A stretch of 64,000 bases of DNA from Ochotona curzoniae (GCF_017591425.1 NW_024466512.1:19769501-19833500), one strand, 5' to 3'. Numbered from the stretch's first letter, positions 10,707-23,785 are shown. Numbers and translations are program-made. The notes: generated by a model not told the origin, from the sequence alone.

Positions 10707-11041
10707 GGCCCAGCACAGTAGCCTAGCAGCTAAAGTCCTCATCTTGCACACATGAGGATCCCGTATATGCACCAGTTCTAATCCCAGCCAACCTGCTTCC
10801 CATCCAGTTCCCTGTTTGTGGCCTGGGAAAGCAGTCAAAGACAGCCCAAAGCCTTAGACCCCTGCACTTGCATGAGACCCGAAAGAAGCTCCTGGCTCCT
10901 GGCTTCAGATCGGCTCAGGTCCAGCCATTGCAGCCACTTGGGGAGTGAATCAGCAGATGAAGATTTTCCTCTCTGAATCTTTTCCTCCCTCTATATATAT
11001 GTATGACTTTCCAATAAAAATAAATAAATCTTTTTTAAAAA
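10707..11041 (+). mobile_element. C-SINE
   Basis: 'gggcccagcacagtagccta' to 'ccaataaaaataaataaatc'; full length. Confidence 0.92.
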
Positions 11042-11238
11042 CATCAAAGAACTAAAAGAGTCTGAACTGAAAGAACTTAGAGCCCAATAAAATAAGAGGT
11101 AGGGGAATGGGCAAAAGATATACACCAAAATACAACAGTGATAGGAGATTAAAAAAAATCTATCAGGAGAAAAAATGTGAAAACATAAATGACATCAATC
11201 TCTTCAACAGCAACACATGAGGACAAAATTCTAAAATA

Positions 11239-11540
11239 GGTCCCGCTGTGATGGCCTAGTGGCTAAAGTCCTCGCCTTCCATGCTCCAGATGCCTGATAC
11301 AGGCACCATTTCATGTCCCAACTGCTCCACTTCCCTTCCAGCTCCCTACTTGTGGCCTGGGAAAGCAGTCTCAGGGCCTTGGGACCCTGTACCTGCATGG
11401 GAGACCAACAGGCGCCAAGCTCCGGGCTTGCGATCAGCTCAACTCTACCCACTGAGGCACTTGGGGAGTGAATGAACCAACAGATGCAAGATTCTCCTCT
11501 GTGAATATGCCTTTCCAATAAAAATAAGTAAGTCTATTTT
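11239..11540 (+). mobile_element. C-SINE
   Basis: 'gtcccgctgtgatggcctag' head and 'ccaataaaaataagtaagtc' tail. Confidence 0.88.
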
Positions 11541-11580
11541 TAAAATCTAAAATAATTCTAAGTCTTAAAAAGTATATAAG

Positions 11581-11775
11581 GAGCCAGTATTATAGCAGTG
11601 GATCAAGCTTTCTGTCGGAGACCAGGAAGGAGTTCCTGGCCCAGCCTGGCCCAGCCCTGGCCACTTTCACTAACTGGGGAAGGTGTAAGGAGAAGAAAAT
11701 TATCTCCTCGTTGTCTTTCTCTCTCCCCCTTCCTTCCTCACTCATTCTCTCTGTCCTCAAATAAAGTTAATGAAC
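11581..11775 (+). mobile_element. C-SINE, internally deleted
   Basis: The head 'gagccagtattatagcagtg' joins directly to 'gagaccaggaaggagttcct'; the tail is CT-rich. About 130 bp of the middle are absent. Confidence 0.65.
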
Positions 11776-12423
11776 CTTTTAAAACCATACAAAAATTGTA
11801 TTTCTGAACTAAAATTCCACAAAGTATGACATTATAATAAAGATAAATTCTGATGGGCAAGGTCATTAAGAAATGCACTTTCCATGGATTCTTTCTCAGA
11901 AGACTGACAGTTGCACAGAGTTAAAGAAAAAAGGAAATTTCAGCAGGAAAAAAAAATTTAAGATACCTTTAATGTAGTTTGTGCATCAAAGTATGTAGAG
12001 AAAAAAATTATAACCCATTACTGAGATACTAAAAAAAAAAGCTAACTAGAGATAAAATACACAAACATTGCAAGACAATATTCTCAGCATGCTAATTTAA
12101 TTTTTAACTTAGATTTTCAAATATATGCAAAGGTGATTCATAAATCCAATTAATTAATTAATGTTAGTTTTGAAGGAGGAAAGACACAGAAGAACACATT
12201 TGTATCAGTTCACTCATTGAAAAGTTCCAGTACTCACAAAAGTTTATTTTATTTCAGGTTAAATTCCAGATGATAAACTAAACAGAAATTTGTATAAATG
12301 AATAGTTTCAGGATAGGTAAGAGGTTTCCATATAGAGAGTAAAAATTCAGAAAGCAGGCAGGAGATTTCTGCGATGCTGGCCTGATCTTTCAACCTTGGT
12401 GACTGATCACATAAACTTCATTT
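11776..12423. other. Unique AT-rich intron
   Basis: No ORF of interest, repeat or RNA recognised. A small TTAATTAATTAAT run lies near 12149. Confidence 0.5.
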
Positions 12424-12850
12424 GGGCCCAGCACAATGCCTTAGTATGTTAACCCTTTGCCTTTCGTTCCAGCATCCCATATGGGTGCTGGTTCTAGTTC
12501 TCGCTGTTCCTCTGAGAATCCAGCTCCTTATTTTTGGCCTGGGAAAGCAGCAGAGGACAGCTCATGTCCTTGAGCCCCTGCATCCATGTGAAACACCCAG
12601 AAGTTCATGACTCCACTTCTGACCCAACTCCCTGCTTATGGGCTGCATAAGCAGAGGAGGATGACTCAAACCTTTGGGCCCCAGCACCCATGTGGAAGAC
12701 TGAAAGAAGCTGCAGGCTTCAGATCAGTTCAGTTCTGGCTGCTGCAGCCATTAGGAAATGAACCAGACAATGGAAGACCTCTCCCTCTCCTCTATAAAAA
12801 TTTACCTTTCAAATAAAAATAAATAAATCTTTAAAAAAGAAAAAAAGAAG
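12424..12850 (+). mobile_element. Composite C-SINE with a repeated middle
   Basis: The first 180 bp run from 'gggcccagcacaatgcctta' to the 'cacccagaag' region. Then the order jumps back to 'cttctgacccaactccctgc' and continues to a normal tail. The block from the CTCCCTGC box to the CACCC(A)TGTG box is thus present twice. It is a recombination or nested truncated insertion. Confidence 0.7.
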
Positions 12851-12917
12851 CAGTGTCATCTATAATCAGGAGCACACAGGTATATTTAGCAAATTTTTTT
12901 TAAGACCAACCTTTTTT

Positions 12918-13115
12918 ATATTTTTAAAAATCTATTTTATTTTTATTGGGAAGGCAGATTTTACAGAGATCAGAGACATAGGAAGGAAAGATCTTTCATC
13001 TGCTGGTTCACTTCCCAAATAGCCACAGCAGCCAGACCTGAGCCAATCCAAAGCTGTGAGCCAGGAACAACTTCTCCATCTCCCATGTGAATGCAGGGGC
13101 TCAAGACTTGGGACA
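12918..13115 (-). mobile_element. C-SINE, head missing
   Basis: Reverse-complement tail 'ttttatttttattgggaagg' through 'catctcccatgtgaatgcag'; it stops near 13115 before the tRNA-like head. Confidence 0.75.
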
Positions 13116-13179
13116 CACACTGCTATTTTCTCAAGCCAGATATAGGAGTGTTTAAGAAAAAAAAATCAGAATTGAAGCA

Positions 13180-13510
13180 GAATCCAAACGCTAGCCTATT
13201 GGCTAAAGTCCTTGCCTTGCACATGCTGGGATCCCATACCAGCCACGATTCTAATCCCTGCGGCCCCACTTCCCATCCAGCTTACTGCTTGTGACCTGTG
13301 AAAGCAATGGAGGATGGCCCAAAGCCTTGGGACCCTGCACCCATGTCAAAGATCCCTGGCTCCTGGCTATGGATCAGCTCAGCGCCGGCTGTTGTGGCCA
13401 TTTGGGGAGTGAATGAGTGGACAGAGATCTTGGTCTATATCTACTTCTCTCTATATATCAGACTTTCCAGTAAAAATAAATAAATAAATCTTAAAAAGAA
13501 AAAAAAAGGG
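13180..13510 (+). mobile_element. C-SINE
   Basis: 'ctagcctattggctaaagtc' to a long 'aaaaataaataaataaatct' tail. The first bases of the head are eroded. Confidence 0.85.
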
Positions 13511-13768
13511 AGGGGGAAGTAGAGCAGGACACAAAACTGCACCTATGTGGGATGCTGGTGCCACAGAGGATCAGCATGGTTCGTCACTGTAAGAGCCTCT
13601 GAACCATTTCTTAAAAGGCACACAATCGATTGTCACAGAATCACCCCAATTCAACGAACAACCAGTAGCTCAGCTTCAGCTGATTTAAGTGATAAACTAC
13701 CTTCCCATATACGCAATTCAGTGGATAATTTTATGCCATTTTTTTCCTGCTAAAAACAGATATCCAGG

Positions 13769-14078
13769 GCCTGCACCACGGCTCAATTAGCTAATCCTTA
13801 ATATGCAAGCAACAGCATCCCACATGGGCTCAAATTCATGTCCTGGCTGCTCTACTTCCCATCCAGCTCCCTGCTTGCGGCCTGGGAAAGCAGCAGAGGA
13901 TGATCCAAAGCCTCGGGACCCTGCACCCGTGTGGGAGACCTGGAAGACGCTCTTGGTGTCATATCACCTAGGCTCTGGTTGCTGTGGCCATTTGAAGAAT
14001 GAACTAGTGGAGGGAGATCTTTCTCTCTCTCCTTCTCTGTAAATCCTTTCAATTAAAAAAAGAAAGAAAGAAATCTAA
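13769..14078 (+). mobile_element. C-SINE
   Basis: 'ggcctgcaccacggctcaat' head; the tail ends in an AAAG-type simple repeat (14060-14074). Confidence 0.85.
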
Positions 14079-14821
14079 AACAGAAAATTGTGAAGGATAT
14101 TACACAGCTCACTTACTTGTTTTAAAACATATAGTATAATAAATAAATTAAAATAATGAAGTTTTCAGACAAGGAAGTAATTATGTTACTTGTATTTTAA
14201 TGTTGGACTAGAAGGAAGCAATACAACTGCATTTGAAAAATTACTCCAATAAATATACAACATGATTGCCTGTTTACAATATAATCTTCACAACAGTTAC
14301 TAATTTCCATAAGCAAATGATAAAAGTTTTGAAATAGTTTTCTAACTGCATACTACTTCATACAATGTTAAAGAATGATGCCTTTTTCAGTATATAGGAA
14401 GTAGTTTATAAATTTATAATTTCTAGGAAATTTTGAAAAGCAGAAGCTTTTAGGAAAAAGAGGCCAAAATAGGTCAGATAAGTTCAAATTGTAAGTTCTT
14501 TCTTAAAAACAAAAAACAAAAATTTCATACTCTATTTCTTAGAAACCTAGAGCAGTAAAACGAAAAAGATGTTAACAACTCATATTCTTCAAGTATCATC
14601 CTAAAACAGTCTTTAAGCCCACAGAAATTATCCTCAACACAATTTCAGTGTTCAATCTTATAACACTGCTAATTTTTGAGAACATTTTCAATTTGCACTA
14701 GTACACTGTGTGAAATAGTCACTACGTTCACGCCACCAACCTCTGTCACGGGAACAAAGGCCACGGTTTCCCATTCTGTCCCTTTTCCTGCCCCGTCCTA
14801 TACCTTGCTTCTATGACCCTA
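14079..14821. other. Unique intron, nothing called
   Basis: About 740 bp without a repeat that I recognise. AT-rich except for a short C-rich patch near 14725-14815. No splice-bounded exon could be defended. Confidence 0.5.
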
Positions 14822-15010
14822 GCTATTAGTAGTAATTTCCACCATTTATGGAACTCCATGTGTCTTATAGTTACTACCTCCTTTAATTCTCAGAGAAGCC
14901 AGGGCTTACTGATGAGGACAAGCAAAGAAGGAACCAGGAACTTGCCCAAGGTTACACAATGCTACTGAGTGAGGGTGCTGGGATACAATGACTCAAAAGC
15001 CACTGCTGTT
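14822..15010 (-). repeat. MIR SINE
   Basis: 'ctcctttaattctcagagaa', 'ttgcccaaggttacacaatg' and 'gagtgagggtgctggga' match the bottom strand of MIR in order. Confidence 0.75.
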
Positions 15011-15719
15011 TGTGTTTGATAAAACAACCTAATTGCACCATACTACCATCACACCATAAGATGCCAGGTGCCTTGAGGATTGGTTCTACTTTCCTCAGCT
15101 AATCACATATTCACAGAACATGAACAGGGTAAGGGAACTAAACATTTAAGAAAACTTGCGACTTCACAGCAAAGGAAACAAACTGGCAGAGAAGTGAAAG
15201 CCAACACTGACACACCATTCCCAGAAGAAATCTTCCCAGGGCACTAACGCCCTTCCTTCCACACCTACCCAACCTTCCACCCGAATGCTGAAACTCACTT
15301 CACCAGTTTTCATTGGCAACAGGAGTGTCGGTAAGCTCTCTGTGAGCACGTTCCTGCACTTTCACGAAGTGCTAAGTGCCAAGGCAAAGGGGTAAACCCA
15401 AATGTACAATACAATCTTGGCCCCAGAACAGTATTAATGAGGTATAAACCCATGAACTGTAATATGGGACAATTATGAACAATGATTTTTGAAAACAGAG
15501 GAGACTGCACGAAGAATGAGGACTATGATTTTCGACAAGCTGCACCTGTGGCAGGGAACAGACCCACAGGAATGCTGCTTATGAAGTAGGTAAAATGCTG
15601 CTGGGTCCACACGGAAGTCAGAAGGCCTGAGCTCAGGTGGAGCTGTGCCTCGTATGAACACCTTCCTAATAACAGTGTCCTCGCATTGGTCATCCTGTAG
15701 CATGTTGTTTAACTTCATG
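15011..15719. other. Unassigned intron sequence
   Basis: No recognisable repeat or exon. Minus-strand ORFs of 60-80 codons overlap here but show no known domain. Confidence 0.4.
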
Positions 15720-16120
15720 TTGATGAAAATTTTCTGTTTTTCTCCCTGTGTGGACTGTGTTTTCTGGCTCTGAATTTAAGGGGATGCATAGTAGAAATGT
15801 AGCAGGGACTGACATGTCCAGATGTGGAGACAGGGCAACGTATCTCTCAGACCAAACATGAACTCCCAGTGAAACAGTCGAAAATCTCCTGACAGTAGGA
15901 TGCTGGACCTGCCGACACTGTCCATGCCTACAATGTCAGGAAACACTTCGATAGCAGAATGATGGACTTATGACTGTTCATGAAGGACCACCCACTGTAA
16001 CACCAGACGGGAAATCAGTAAGGGGTGGAGGGCACTTAGGGATGTGGAGGGGAAATCCCAGATCCTATTGAACTGTATCATAAAACAATTAAGAAAAATT
16101 TTTAAGTGTCCTCACCTGTG
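15720..16120 (+). mobile_element. Probable L1 3' UTR/3' end
   Basis: A G-rich stretch (gggtggagggcacttaggga) is followed by 'ggaaatcccagatcctat', 'aactgtatcataaaacaatt' and an A-rich end. That is the layout I remember for L1 3' termini in rodents and lagomorphs. No ORF2 is present upstream. Confidence 0.45.
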
Positions 16121-16287
16121 AACTGTGGCCACACTATGGAGCTGCCTACCTTGCAGAATTTTTGTGAAGGCCAAATTACATGAAATGACTTAAAACTGCA
16201 AAGTTTCTATAAATACCCCAGTTATTTATTTTTTCACTTCTAGGCAACCCGGTTGGTCCTTCCCCTCAACGGCAGTCTCATATAAAA

Positions 16288-16320
16288 AAAAACAAAAAAA
16301 AAAAAAACAAAAAAAAAAAC
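16288..16320 (+). repeat. A-rich (A5-15C)n tract
   Basis: Runs of A separated by single C; probably a decayed poly(A) tail. Confidence 0.8.
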
Positions 16321-16438
16321 CTCACCCTTCAGGATGAAAATATTCCGATGACATCACTCAAATGCTCCTTAGCAGAAATTAAGTAGGTAACTTGAAGGAC
16401 TTCAGGTTAAAATATCAGATCTCCTTACAGGAAAAAAA

Positions 16439-16440
<2 letters not shown>

Positions 16441-16482
<42 letters not shown>
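16441..16482 (+). repeat. (GT)n microsatellite
   Basis: About 19 uninterrupted GT units after an initial GTGC. It lies about 580 bp inside intron 1 from the SLK donor and is likely to be length-polymorphic. Confidence 0.97.
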
Positions 16483-16485
<3 letters not shown>

Positions 16486-17027
16486 GCTTTCATGCCCAGG
16501 CACTGGTAGGAGCCACAGCTTACTACAATGCCATTTAGAAACTAGCACCGGATGCAAGTTTTCTCCTGGAAATTTTCTAAGAAATTCCATTCTATTTTAC
16601 ATGATGCTGTGAAACAACCAACCCAAGTGATGGACTGCAAGTTTCTGATGGCTAAAACCTGCTAGGTACTAGCTAAGGACAACAGCCCTCTGCATGCCTC
16701 AGACGCTAAGCAAAGAAATGCCAAGCAGGGCCAAACGAATGAGCATTTCTGCTTTAAGGCTGTTGGGAGCCACGGCCAGACCCCTGCCAGGAATTAAAGC
16801 AACTGTCTTTAGAGTGTGACATACTGGAAGGTATGCCGCCCACGAGAAAACTGCACCCAAGCCCCTTGGGGTTCAACCGTGAAGCCCTCCAGTCTCAGCG
16901 ACTCTTTGGATGCCAAGCTGAACAAAGTTCCAGCGCGCGCTGTGAAGTCAAGAAGAAAAAAAAAAAAGCAGGAAAGGGACGGGACAGCGGGAGGTCCTCG
17001 GGCCCCTCCCGGCCAGCGGCCGTTTTA

Positions 17028-18080
<1,053 letters not shown>

Positions 18081-18269
18081 CCAACGCTTTTGACTGTGCT
18101 AGCGGATGTTGCCTTGGATCTGGTTAGGGGGAAAAAAAGGTCCAGAATGGAAAATCAGCTTTCGGATTTGAACCCGGAACGTGGGCTTTACTGCTCTTCA
18201 GTGGTTTCAGAGTGTAGACGGAGGGTGGTGCAATTGAGCACGGGAACCGGAGCAGGAGGGCGACGTCCC

Positions 18270-18345
18270 CAAGCCTCAGCTTGCTCATTGCGCAGTGGAG
18301 GTCCTGAGGACCCTCCTGGTTGTAACGCGGGTTCGGTGGGACAGG
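18270..18345 (+). repeat. Possible MIR remnant at the edge of the CpG island
   Basis: 'gcctcagcttgctcattgcg' resembles the MIR 'gcctcagtttcctcatctg' core. The flanks are too decayed to be sure. Confidence 0.3.
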
Positions 18346-18737
18346 AGTGGTGAGCAGTGTGCTGGGAAGAAAGACATTCATATATATATCATTGTTGTTC
18401 AAGCCCACTCCTCCAGTGATGAGCGCGACGCTCCCCTCGGGGAGCCTCACCTTAGGGACACCTCCACAGCCTAAAGCTTGCTGCCTCCTGCCAGGCTGCA
18501 GGTCCAGCCTCAAACAGCGATGGGTGGTGGGCATCTACCAGAATCTGCTCCACCGCTCCTCCAGGAGCACTTTGAGGGCAGTGGCGTCTTGTTCTGCCTG
18601 GTATCCAGGTACCTGGCATGAATGAGTAGAAGGTTCCTGAGTAAGGCATCGTCGCTATCTATATGATGCCCACCCACCACCCCACCCCAACCAGGTTTAC
18701 CAGCCAGCCCCAAAGTGTTGCACAAAACTCCCTTCCA

Positions 18738-19069
18738 GGGCCCAGCACGGTAGCCTAATGGCTAGGGTCCTCACCTTGCACACACCAGGATCCTATATGG
18801 GCACTGGTTCTAATCCAGGTGGCCCCACTTCCCATCCAATTCTCTGCTTCTGACCTAGGAAAGCAGTGGAGGTTGGCCTAAAGCCTTGGGACCCTGCACC
18901 CACGTGGGAGACCTGGAGGAAGTTCCTGGCTCCTGGCTTCACATTGGTGCAGCTCCAGTCGTTGTGGCTGCTTGGGAAGTGAATCATTGGACAGAAGATC
19001 TTCCCCTCTGTGTCACCTCCTCTCTGTGTATCTGACTTTGCAATAAAAATAAATAAATCTTAAAAAAAA
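18738..19069 (+). mobile_element. C-SINE, first repeat upstream of SLK
   Basis: 'gggcccagcacggtagccta' to 'caataaaaataaataaatct'. Imperfect flanking duplication (aaactcccttcca / aaacctcacttcca). Confidence 0.92.
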
Positions 19070-19119
19070 CCTCACTTCCAGAAAGAGCTTAACAAGATTT
19101 GATTTCTCATAATCTTCCT

Positions 19120-19580
19120 AATTTTTAAGTTTTATTAAGATAGTCTGCATTGTAAAGTGCACGTTTATGTTGACAGTTGTGTATACATTTGAAAACAATA
19201 CCCATCTTTTAGTTATTACCATTTGTGAAGAGAATAGAGAAATGCAAGAAGAATTAGATACAAAACTAGTAGAATTCCACCAGAGGCAACCAATGGCAAG
19301 GGTTCATGAAATATCAGCCAGGTTTTTTGTTGGATATGCATTTTTTTCACATGAATGAGATTATACTACATGTAAAGGCTTGCCTCCTGTCCTTTTCACA
19401 TTGCGATAAAATTAGTAATTGTTCTCTTCCATCATGAGATATTGATTATTTACAATTTTTTATATCTTAAAATACTAATAAATATCTTGGTACACAAAAT
19501 CTTTACATACTTCTTATTTCCTTGAGATTAATCAACAGAAGTAGATTTGGATCAAAGGGTATAAATCTGTTTAATTTTTT
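19120..19580 (+). mobile_element. Ancient L1 (L1M) 3' region
   Basis: 'agttttattaagatagtctg', 'gagattatactacatg', 'atcttggtacacaaaatct' and 'ggatcaaagggtata' follow the order of the L1M 3' region (ttttattgagat ... gggtcaaagggtat). Confidence 0.6.
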
Positions 19581-19858
19581 TTTTTGTTCTTTTCCAAATA
19601 GAAAAACCTTTATTGTGTTCTCATGTTAAAAGATAGCATATCTTTGCTGTTAGCAATTCAAATAACATAGAAATTATTAACTCAGAAGCTGTAATTTTCC
19701 TCCTCTGCCCCGCCCCCACTGATAGTCACCCCCAACCACACCACTATAAAATCTGTGCAGTGGGCATGTTAAATGGGGATCCGATCTCCAAACTCATCAA
19801 GTTGTATGTATTAAATATGAACAGGTTAAATAAAGGGATCTTTAAAAGTCACTAGGAC

Positions 19859-20170
19859 TGACCAGCATTGTGGGGCACTGATTAAGCTACTGCCTGACAT
19901 GTCAGCATCCCCTATAAGGCCAGTTTGAGTCCAAGCTGTTCCACTTCCCATCTGGCTCCCTGCTAATATGCCCGGAGGAAAGCAGCAGCAGATGACCCAC
20001 GTACTTGGGCCCCTGCCGCATACTTGGAAAACCAGTATGGAATACCTGTGTCCAGGCTTCCAACTTAGGCCTGGCTTGATCCTAACTACTGAGGCTGTTG
20101 CAAGTGAACCAGTGAATAGAAGATCTCTCTGAAACTGCCTTCCAAATAAAGTAATAATAAATCTTGTGTT
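19859..20170 (+). mobile_element. C-SINE
   Basis: 'gaccagcattgtggggcact' to 'ccaaataaagtaataataaa'. Confidence 0.8.
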
Positions 20171-20266
20171 TTTTAAGGCAATCAGATATAAAGTTGACAC
20201 TAATAATAAACAGAAATAATCGTAACTGTGGTCATATTTTATGCAAAAAAAAAAAATGAGTCTTGG

Positions 20267-20594
20267 GCCTGGCACAGTGGTTGAATTGGCTAATCCTCCC
20301 TTGTAAGCACTGAAGGCATGTGTGTACCAGTTCCTGCCCTGGCTAATACATTTCCCATCCAGCTCCCTGCTAATGGCCTGGAAAGGCAGTGGAGAATTGC
20401 TCAAAGCCTTGTGACCCTGCACTTGCGTGAAAACAAGGAAGAGGTTCCTGGCTCCTGGCTCCTGGCTCCAGATCAGATCAGCTCTGGCCATTGTGGCCAT
20501 TTAGGGGAGTGAACCAGCGAATAGAAGGACTTTCTCCCTTTCCTTCTCTCTGTAAATCTGCCTTTCCAATAAAAATCTTAAAAAAAAAAAAAAG
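20267..20594 (+). mobile_element. C-SINE
   Basis: 'gggcctggcacagtggttga' to 'ccaataaaaatcttaaaaaa'. It holds a small 'ctcctgg' triplication at 20448-20470. Confidence 0.9.
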
Positions 20595-20867
20595 GAAATC
20601 TCATGAAAGCTTCTTCTTTTAATAAAAGAATAAATTAGGCAACAAATAGCTGACCATCTGAGTATGAGGGAAATTTGGGGGAGGAATAATGAAAAACTCT
20701 GAAACTAGATCATGGTGATGTTTGCACAACTACATGAATTCCCTAAAAGTCATTGTATTGTAACTTGCAAAGAGTGAGTTTTGTGGTATGTAAATTCTAC
20801 CCCAATACATCTTTTTTAAAGCTTTGCTTTTTTCTGCATAGACACATTTTTTCAAAATGAAAATGAG

Positions 20868-21155
20868 AACTGGCCACAGTAGTTGGAACACCACTTGGGC
20901 TGTCCACCTCCCGTGCCCTCGTGCTGCTGTGCTTCACGGTGCAGCTTCCTGCTAATGGACACCTGGGACGCAGCAGAGCTCGGCTCCAGTACTTGGTACC
21001 TAGTGTACACAGGGGAGACCTGGCTTGAGTTCCAGACACGTGGCTTCAGCTGTGCCAGGCCTCAGCTACTGTGGCTGTGTGGGAAGTGAACCAGTAGATG
21101 GAAAACCACTGTGTCTGTTTTTGTTCCTCTTTTGAATACATTTTTTAATTTTAAA
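20868..21155 (+). mobile_element. C-SINE, old copy
   Basis: 'ggccacagtagttggaacac' through 'gtgggaagtgaaccagtaga' to a T/A-rich tail. Confidence 0.65.
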
Positions 21156-21179
21156 AGTAAACAATAAAAAGTCCACTGA

Positions 21180-21690
21180 TTAGAACGAGACGTGGACATT
21201 TTTCCATGTCAGGAAAAAAAAAGCCCTGTCTAACCTGTTTTAATAGCTGCATAGAATTGCATTGTCTAGCTGTATCATAATTTATGTGTTTCTCTATCAG
21301 TAAGCATATAGGTGGTTTCCAACTTCACACCATCATAAGCAACATCACAATGAATGTCCATATACAAGCATCTTTATATATTTGATTATATTTCACTAAG
21401 AAACTGTTGAAGTGGGATTGATTAGTCAAACTATTAGAAAGCTTTATCTGTATTCAAAACTGGCCTCTTAAAGGATACCCATTTATTTTCTTGTCAACAA
21501 TGTATGAATGCTAATTTTACCCTTCCTTCAGTAGCATCAAGGTATTAAACATCTTTTTAAGTTTTACCAAATGGATAGTCCCCCAAATAACCTCATTTTA
21601 ATTGAGAATTCTTGGGTGTTTAGTGATGTAACACCTTTTTGTATGTATATTGCCCAGTTTTATTTTGATTCCATGAACTACTTCAGCAGA
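21180..21690 (+). mobile_element. Ancient L1 (L1M) 3' region
   Basis: 'atagctgcatagaattgcat', 'tagctgtatcataatttatg', 'ggtggtttccaacttcacac' and 'gtcaacaatgtatgaatgc' keep the order of the L1M 3' UTR (gctgcatagtattccattg ... caccagcaatgtatgag). Confidence 0.75.
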
Positions 21691-21716
21691 TCAAGGAACA
21701 TCAATCTTTCCTCTTA

Positions 21717-22530
21717 GCCCTGGTGTGCCATTCAGATGGATAAGGACCCGAAACTTTGGGGTCATGTGAGCCATGGCCATGGCTTTAAGGACAAGCACCA
21801 GACATTGGGAGGCCAGGGGAAGGCTGGTGGAATGCATCACCACAGAATCAAATGCAATAAACGTCTACCAATTACCTTGGAGTAGTTGGTATGAGCCATG
21901 ATCACTTATAGAGGAACCAGTTCCTGTCAACCTTGATACATCAAGGTGGGCCTTGGTCAGTGAGCAGACACAGATAAACACTGTCCACAGCATGGCTGCA
22001 GCTGCTTCCATTCCTGATGTTGTGCTGTGGGCTACTACAAAATTCTGAGAAAAGGAAAGTTCCTAAAGCAGCCTGTTTTTTTGGGGGGAGGGGGGTTTGT
22101 TTGTTTGTTTTAAGATTTATTTATTTTTTTTTTTTATTGGAAGGGCAGATACAAAGAGAGGAGGAGAACAGATGGTTCATTCCCCAAGCAGCCTCAACAG
22201 CTGGAGCTGAGCCAATTGGAAGCCAGGAGCTTCTTCTGCGTCACCCAAGCAAGCACAGGGTCACAAAGCTTTGGGCCATCCTCGACAGCTTTCCCAGGCC
22301 ATAAGCAGGGAGCTGGATGGGAAGTGGAGCTGCCAGGATTAGAACCAGAGCCCATATAGGATCCCTGCACATTCAAGGCGAGGACTTTTAACTGCTACGT
22401 TATTATGCCGGGCCCAAGCAGCCTGTTATCTTGAAGGCCAAATTCTTCAGCAGAAGGGCTGGAAAGATCTGGGGAGAGTTGTGCCCTGATTGTATGAAGC
22501 CACATGGAGGGATGTTCAGCAAAGACACAA
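21717..22530 (+). pseudogene. RPL27A: RPL27A processed pseudogene, split by a SINE
   Basis: RPL27A encodes ribosomal protein uL15. The copy is intronless. It starts at 21725 (start codon ATG changed to GTG), runs through blocks such as 'tcatgtgagccatggccatg', 'gaatgcatcaccacagaatc', 'gtcagtgagcagacac' and 'aaattcttcagcagaag', and reaches the stop at 22496-22498 followed by the 3' UTR 'agccacatggaggga'. Internal stops and frameshifts destroy it. A C-SINE (22078-22415) interrupts it late in the coding region. The downstream A-rich stretch at about 22600-22620 may be its tail. Confidence 0.9.
22078..22415 (-). mobile_element. C-SINE inside the RPL27A pseudogene, 12-bp TSD
   Basis: A reverse-oriented full-length copy flanked by perfect aagcagcctgtt at 22066-22077 and 22416-22427; that sequence is part of the RPL27A coding region. 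The pseudogene therefore predates this insertion. Confidence 0.95.
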
Positions 22531-22749
22531 TTTTTTGAACCGTTTATCTAGTGCAGCCAGTAAGCCTTTAGCTGTAATGTAAATTACAAATCCAATCTCT
22601 CAAAAAAAAATAAATAAAAAGCAGTACGTGTTTTTAAAAAGATTAAATGATGTCACTTGTGTTTTTTCTAATGAGATGGTCAAGTCTAACACACTTTGAA
22701 GTGATCATGGAGTTAATAACAGCTTCTATATTCTCACTGTAAAGTTTAT
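22531..22749. other. AT-rich spacer
   Basis: The possible poly(A) of the pseudogene at 22600-22620, then unique AT-rich sequence. Confidence 0.5.
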
Positions 22750-22914
22750 TTTATTTTATTTTAGATTTATTTTATTTTAATTACAAAGTCAGATATACAG
22801 AGAGGAGGAGGAGAGAGAGAGGAAGTGGAGCTGCCGGGATTAGAACTGGCGACTCTATGGGATCCCGGTGCTTCAAGGCGAGACCCTTAGCCACTAGGCC
22901 ATGCCACCAGGCCC
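22750..22914 (-). mobile_element. C-SINE with internal deletion, 14-bp TSD
   Basis: Flanked by perfect actgtaaagtttat at 22736-22749 and 22915-22928. The tail and about 70 bp of the head remain; the middle is absent (gagagagaggaagtggagct junction). Confidence 0.93.
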
Positions 22915-23009
22915 ACTGTAAAGTTTATAAGCCACAGACATGAGATGTCATTTAATGCATGTGAGATGTCATTTAAACAAACTCTGATTTTCCTCGGGTT
23001 GGAGTTTAA

Positions 23010-23293
23010 CTGACAATTTAGGTGCTGCTGGAACTCCCACAGCCCATATTAGAATCCTTGGGTTCAAATTCTGGCTCCACTCTCAGCTGCAGCTTCCTGT
23101 TAATGCATACCCTGGAGAGGCAACAGGTAGCTGACACGTGCAGTTCAGGTGGGAATTCCAGACGACTTTGTATTTCCCAGCTTGACTGTGGCCATTCCCA
23201 ACTGTTGTGGGCATTTGGGAAGTAAATCACGCATGGCGAATTCTCTCTCTTTTCTCCTCCTCCCTCTCTGCCTTCCAAATAGATAAAATTAGG
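23010..23293 (+). mobile_element. C-SINE, old copy
   Basis: 'ggttcaaattctggctccac' head region and 'gggcatttgggaagtaaatc' to 'ccttccaaatagataaaatt'. Confidence 0.7.
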
Positions 23294-23574
23294 TAATTAA
23301 CTAAAAACATTTTCCCAGTAATGGCTATGACGGTTAGATGTTTGTTATACAAAATCATAGTGGGATTCCCTGAATTTTTAAATCACTGAAAGTAGTCTAA
23401 CCAGCAACCATGTATTCATCTAATACACAAGATTTTGTTGTTGGTATTGTTATTGTTCTGTTCACATTTAAAACACTTTAAGACATTCTCCCCTAACGAG
23501 CGTGGTGAGGAGAGTACTATCTTTTCAATTACATGGTAAATAACTCTGGTACTGATAAGAGTATCACCAAAAAC

Positions 23575-23785
23575 TAGAAATGCAGCATGTATTGAGTCCT
23601 TGCTAAGTATTGAGTACAGTGTTAATTCTCAAACCAGCCTAATGGTTGATAAGGCCCATGTAAAAGGGAAACTGAGGCCGGGAGTTAAGTAACTTGGGTA
23701 AGGTCTCATAGGTGATAGTGGCAGACACGAACTTGAACTCCAATCTTGGTAAACCTAGCTCCCTAATGTTTAACAACTTAACTAA
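23575..23785 (-). repeat. MIR SINE
   Basis: 'gggaaactgaggccgggagt', 'taagtaacttgggtaaggtc' and 'acgaacttgaactcc' are a clear bottom-strand MIR. Confidence 0.85.
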
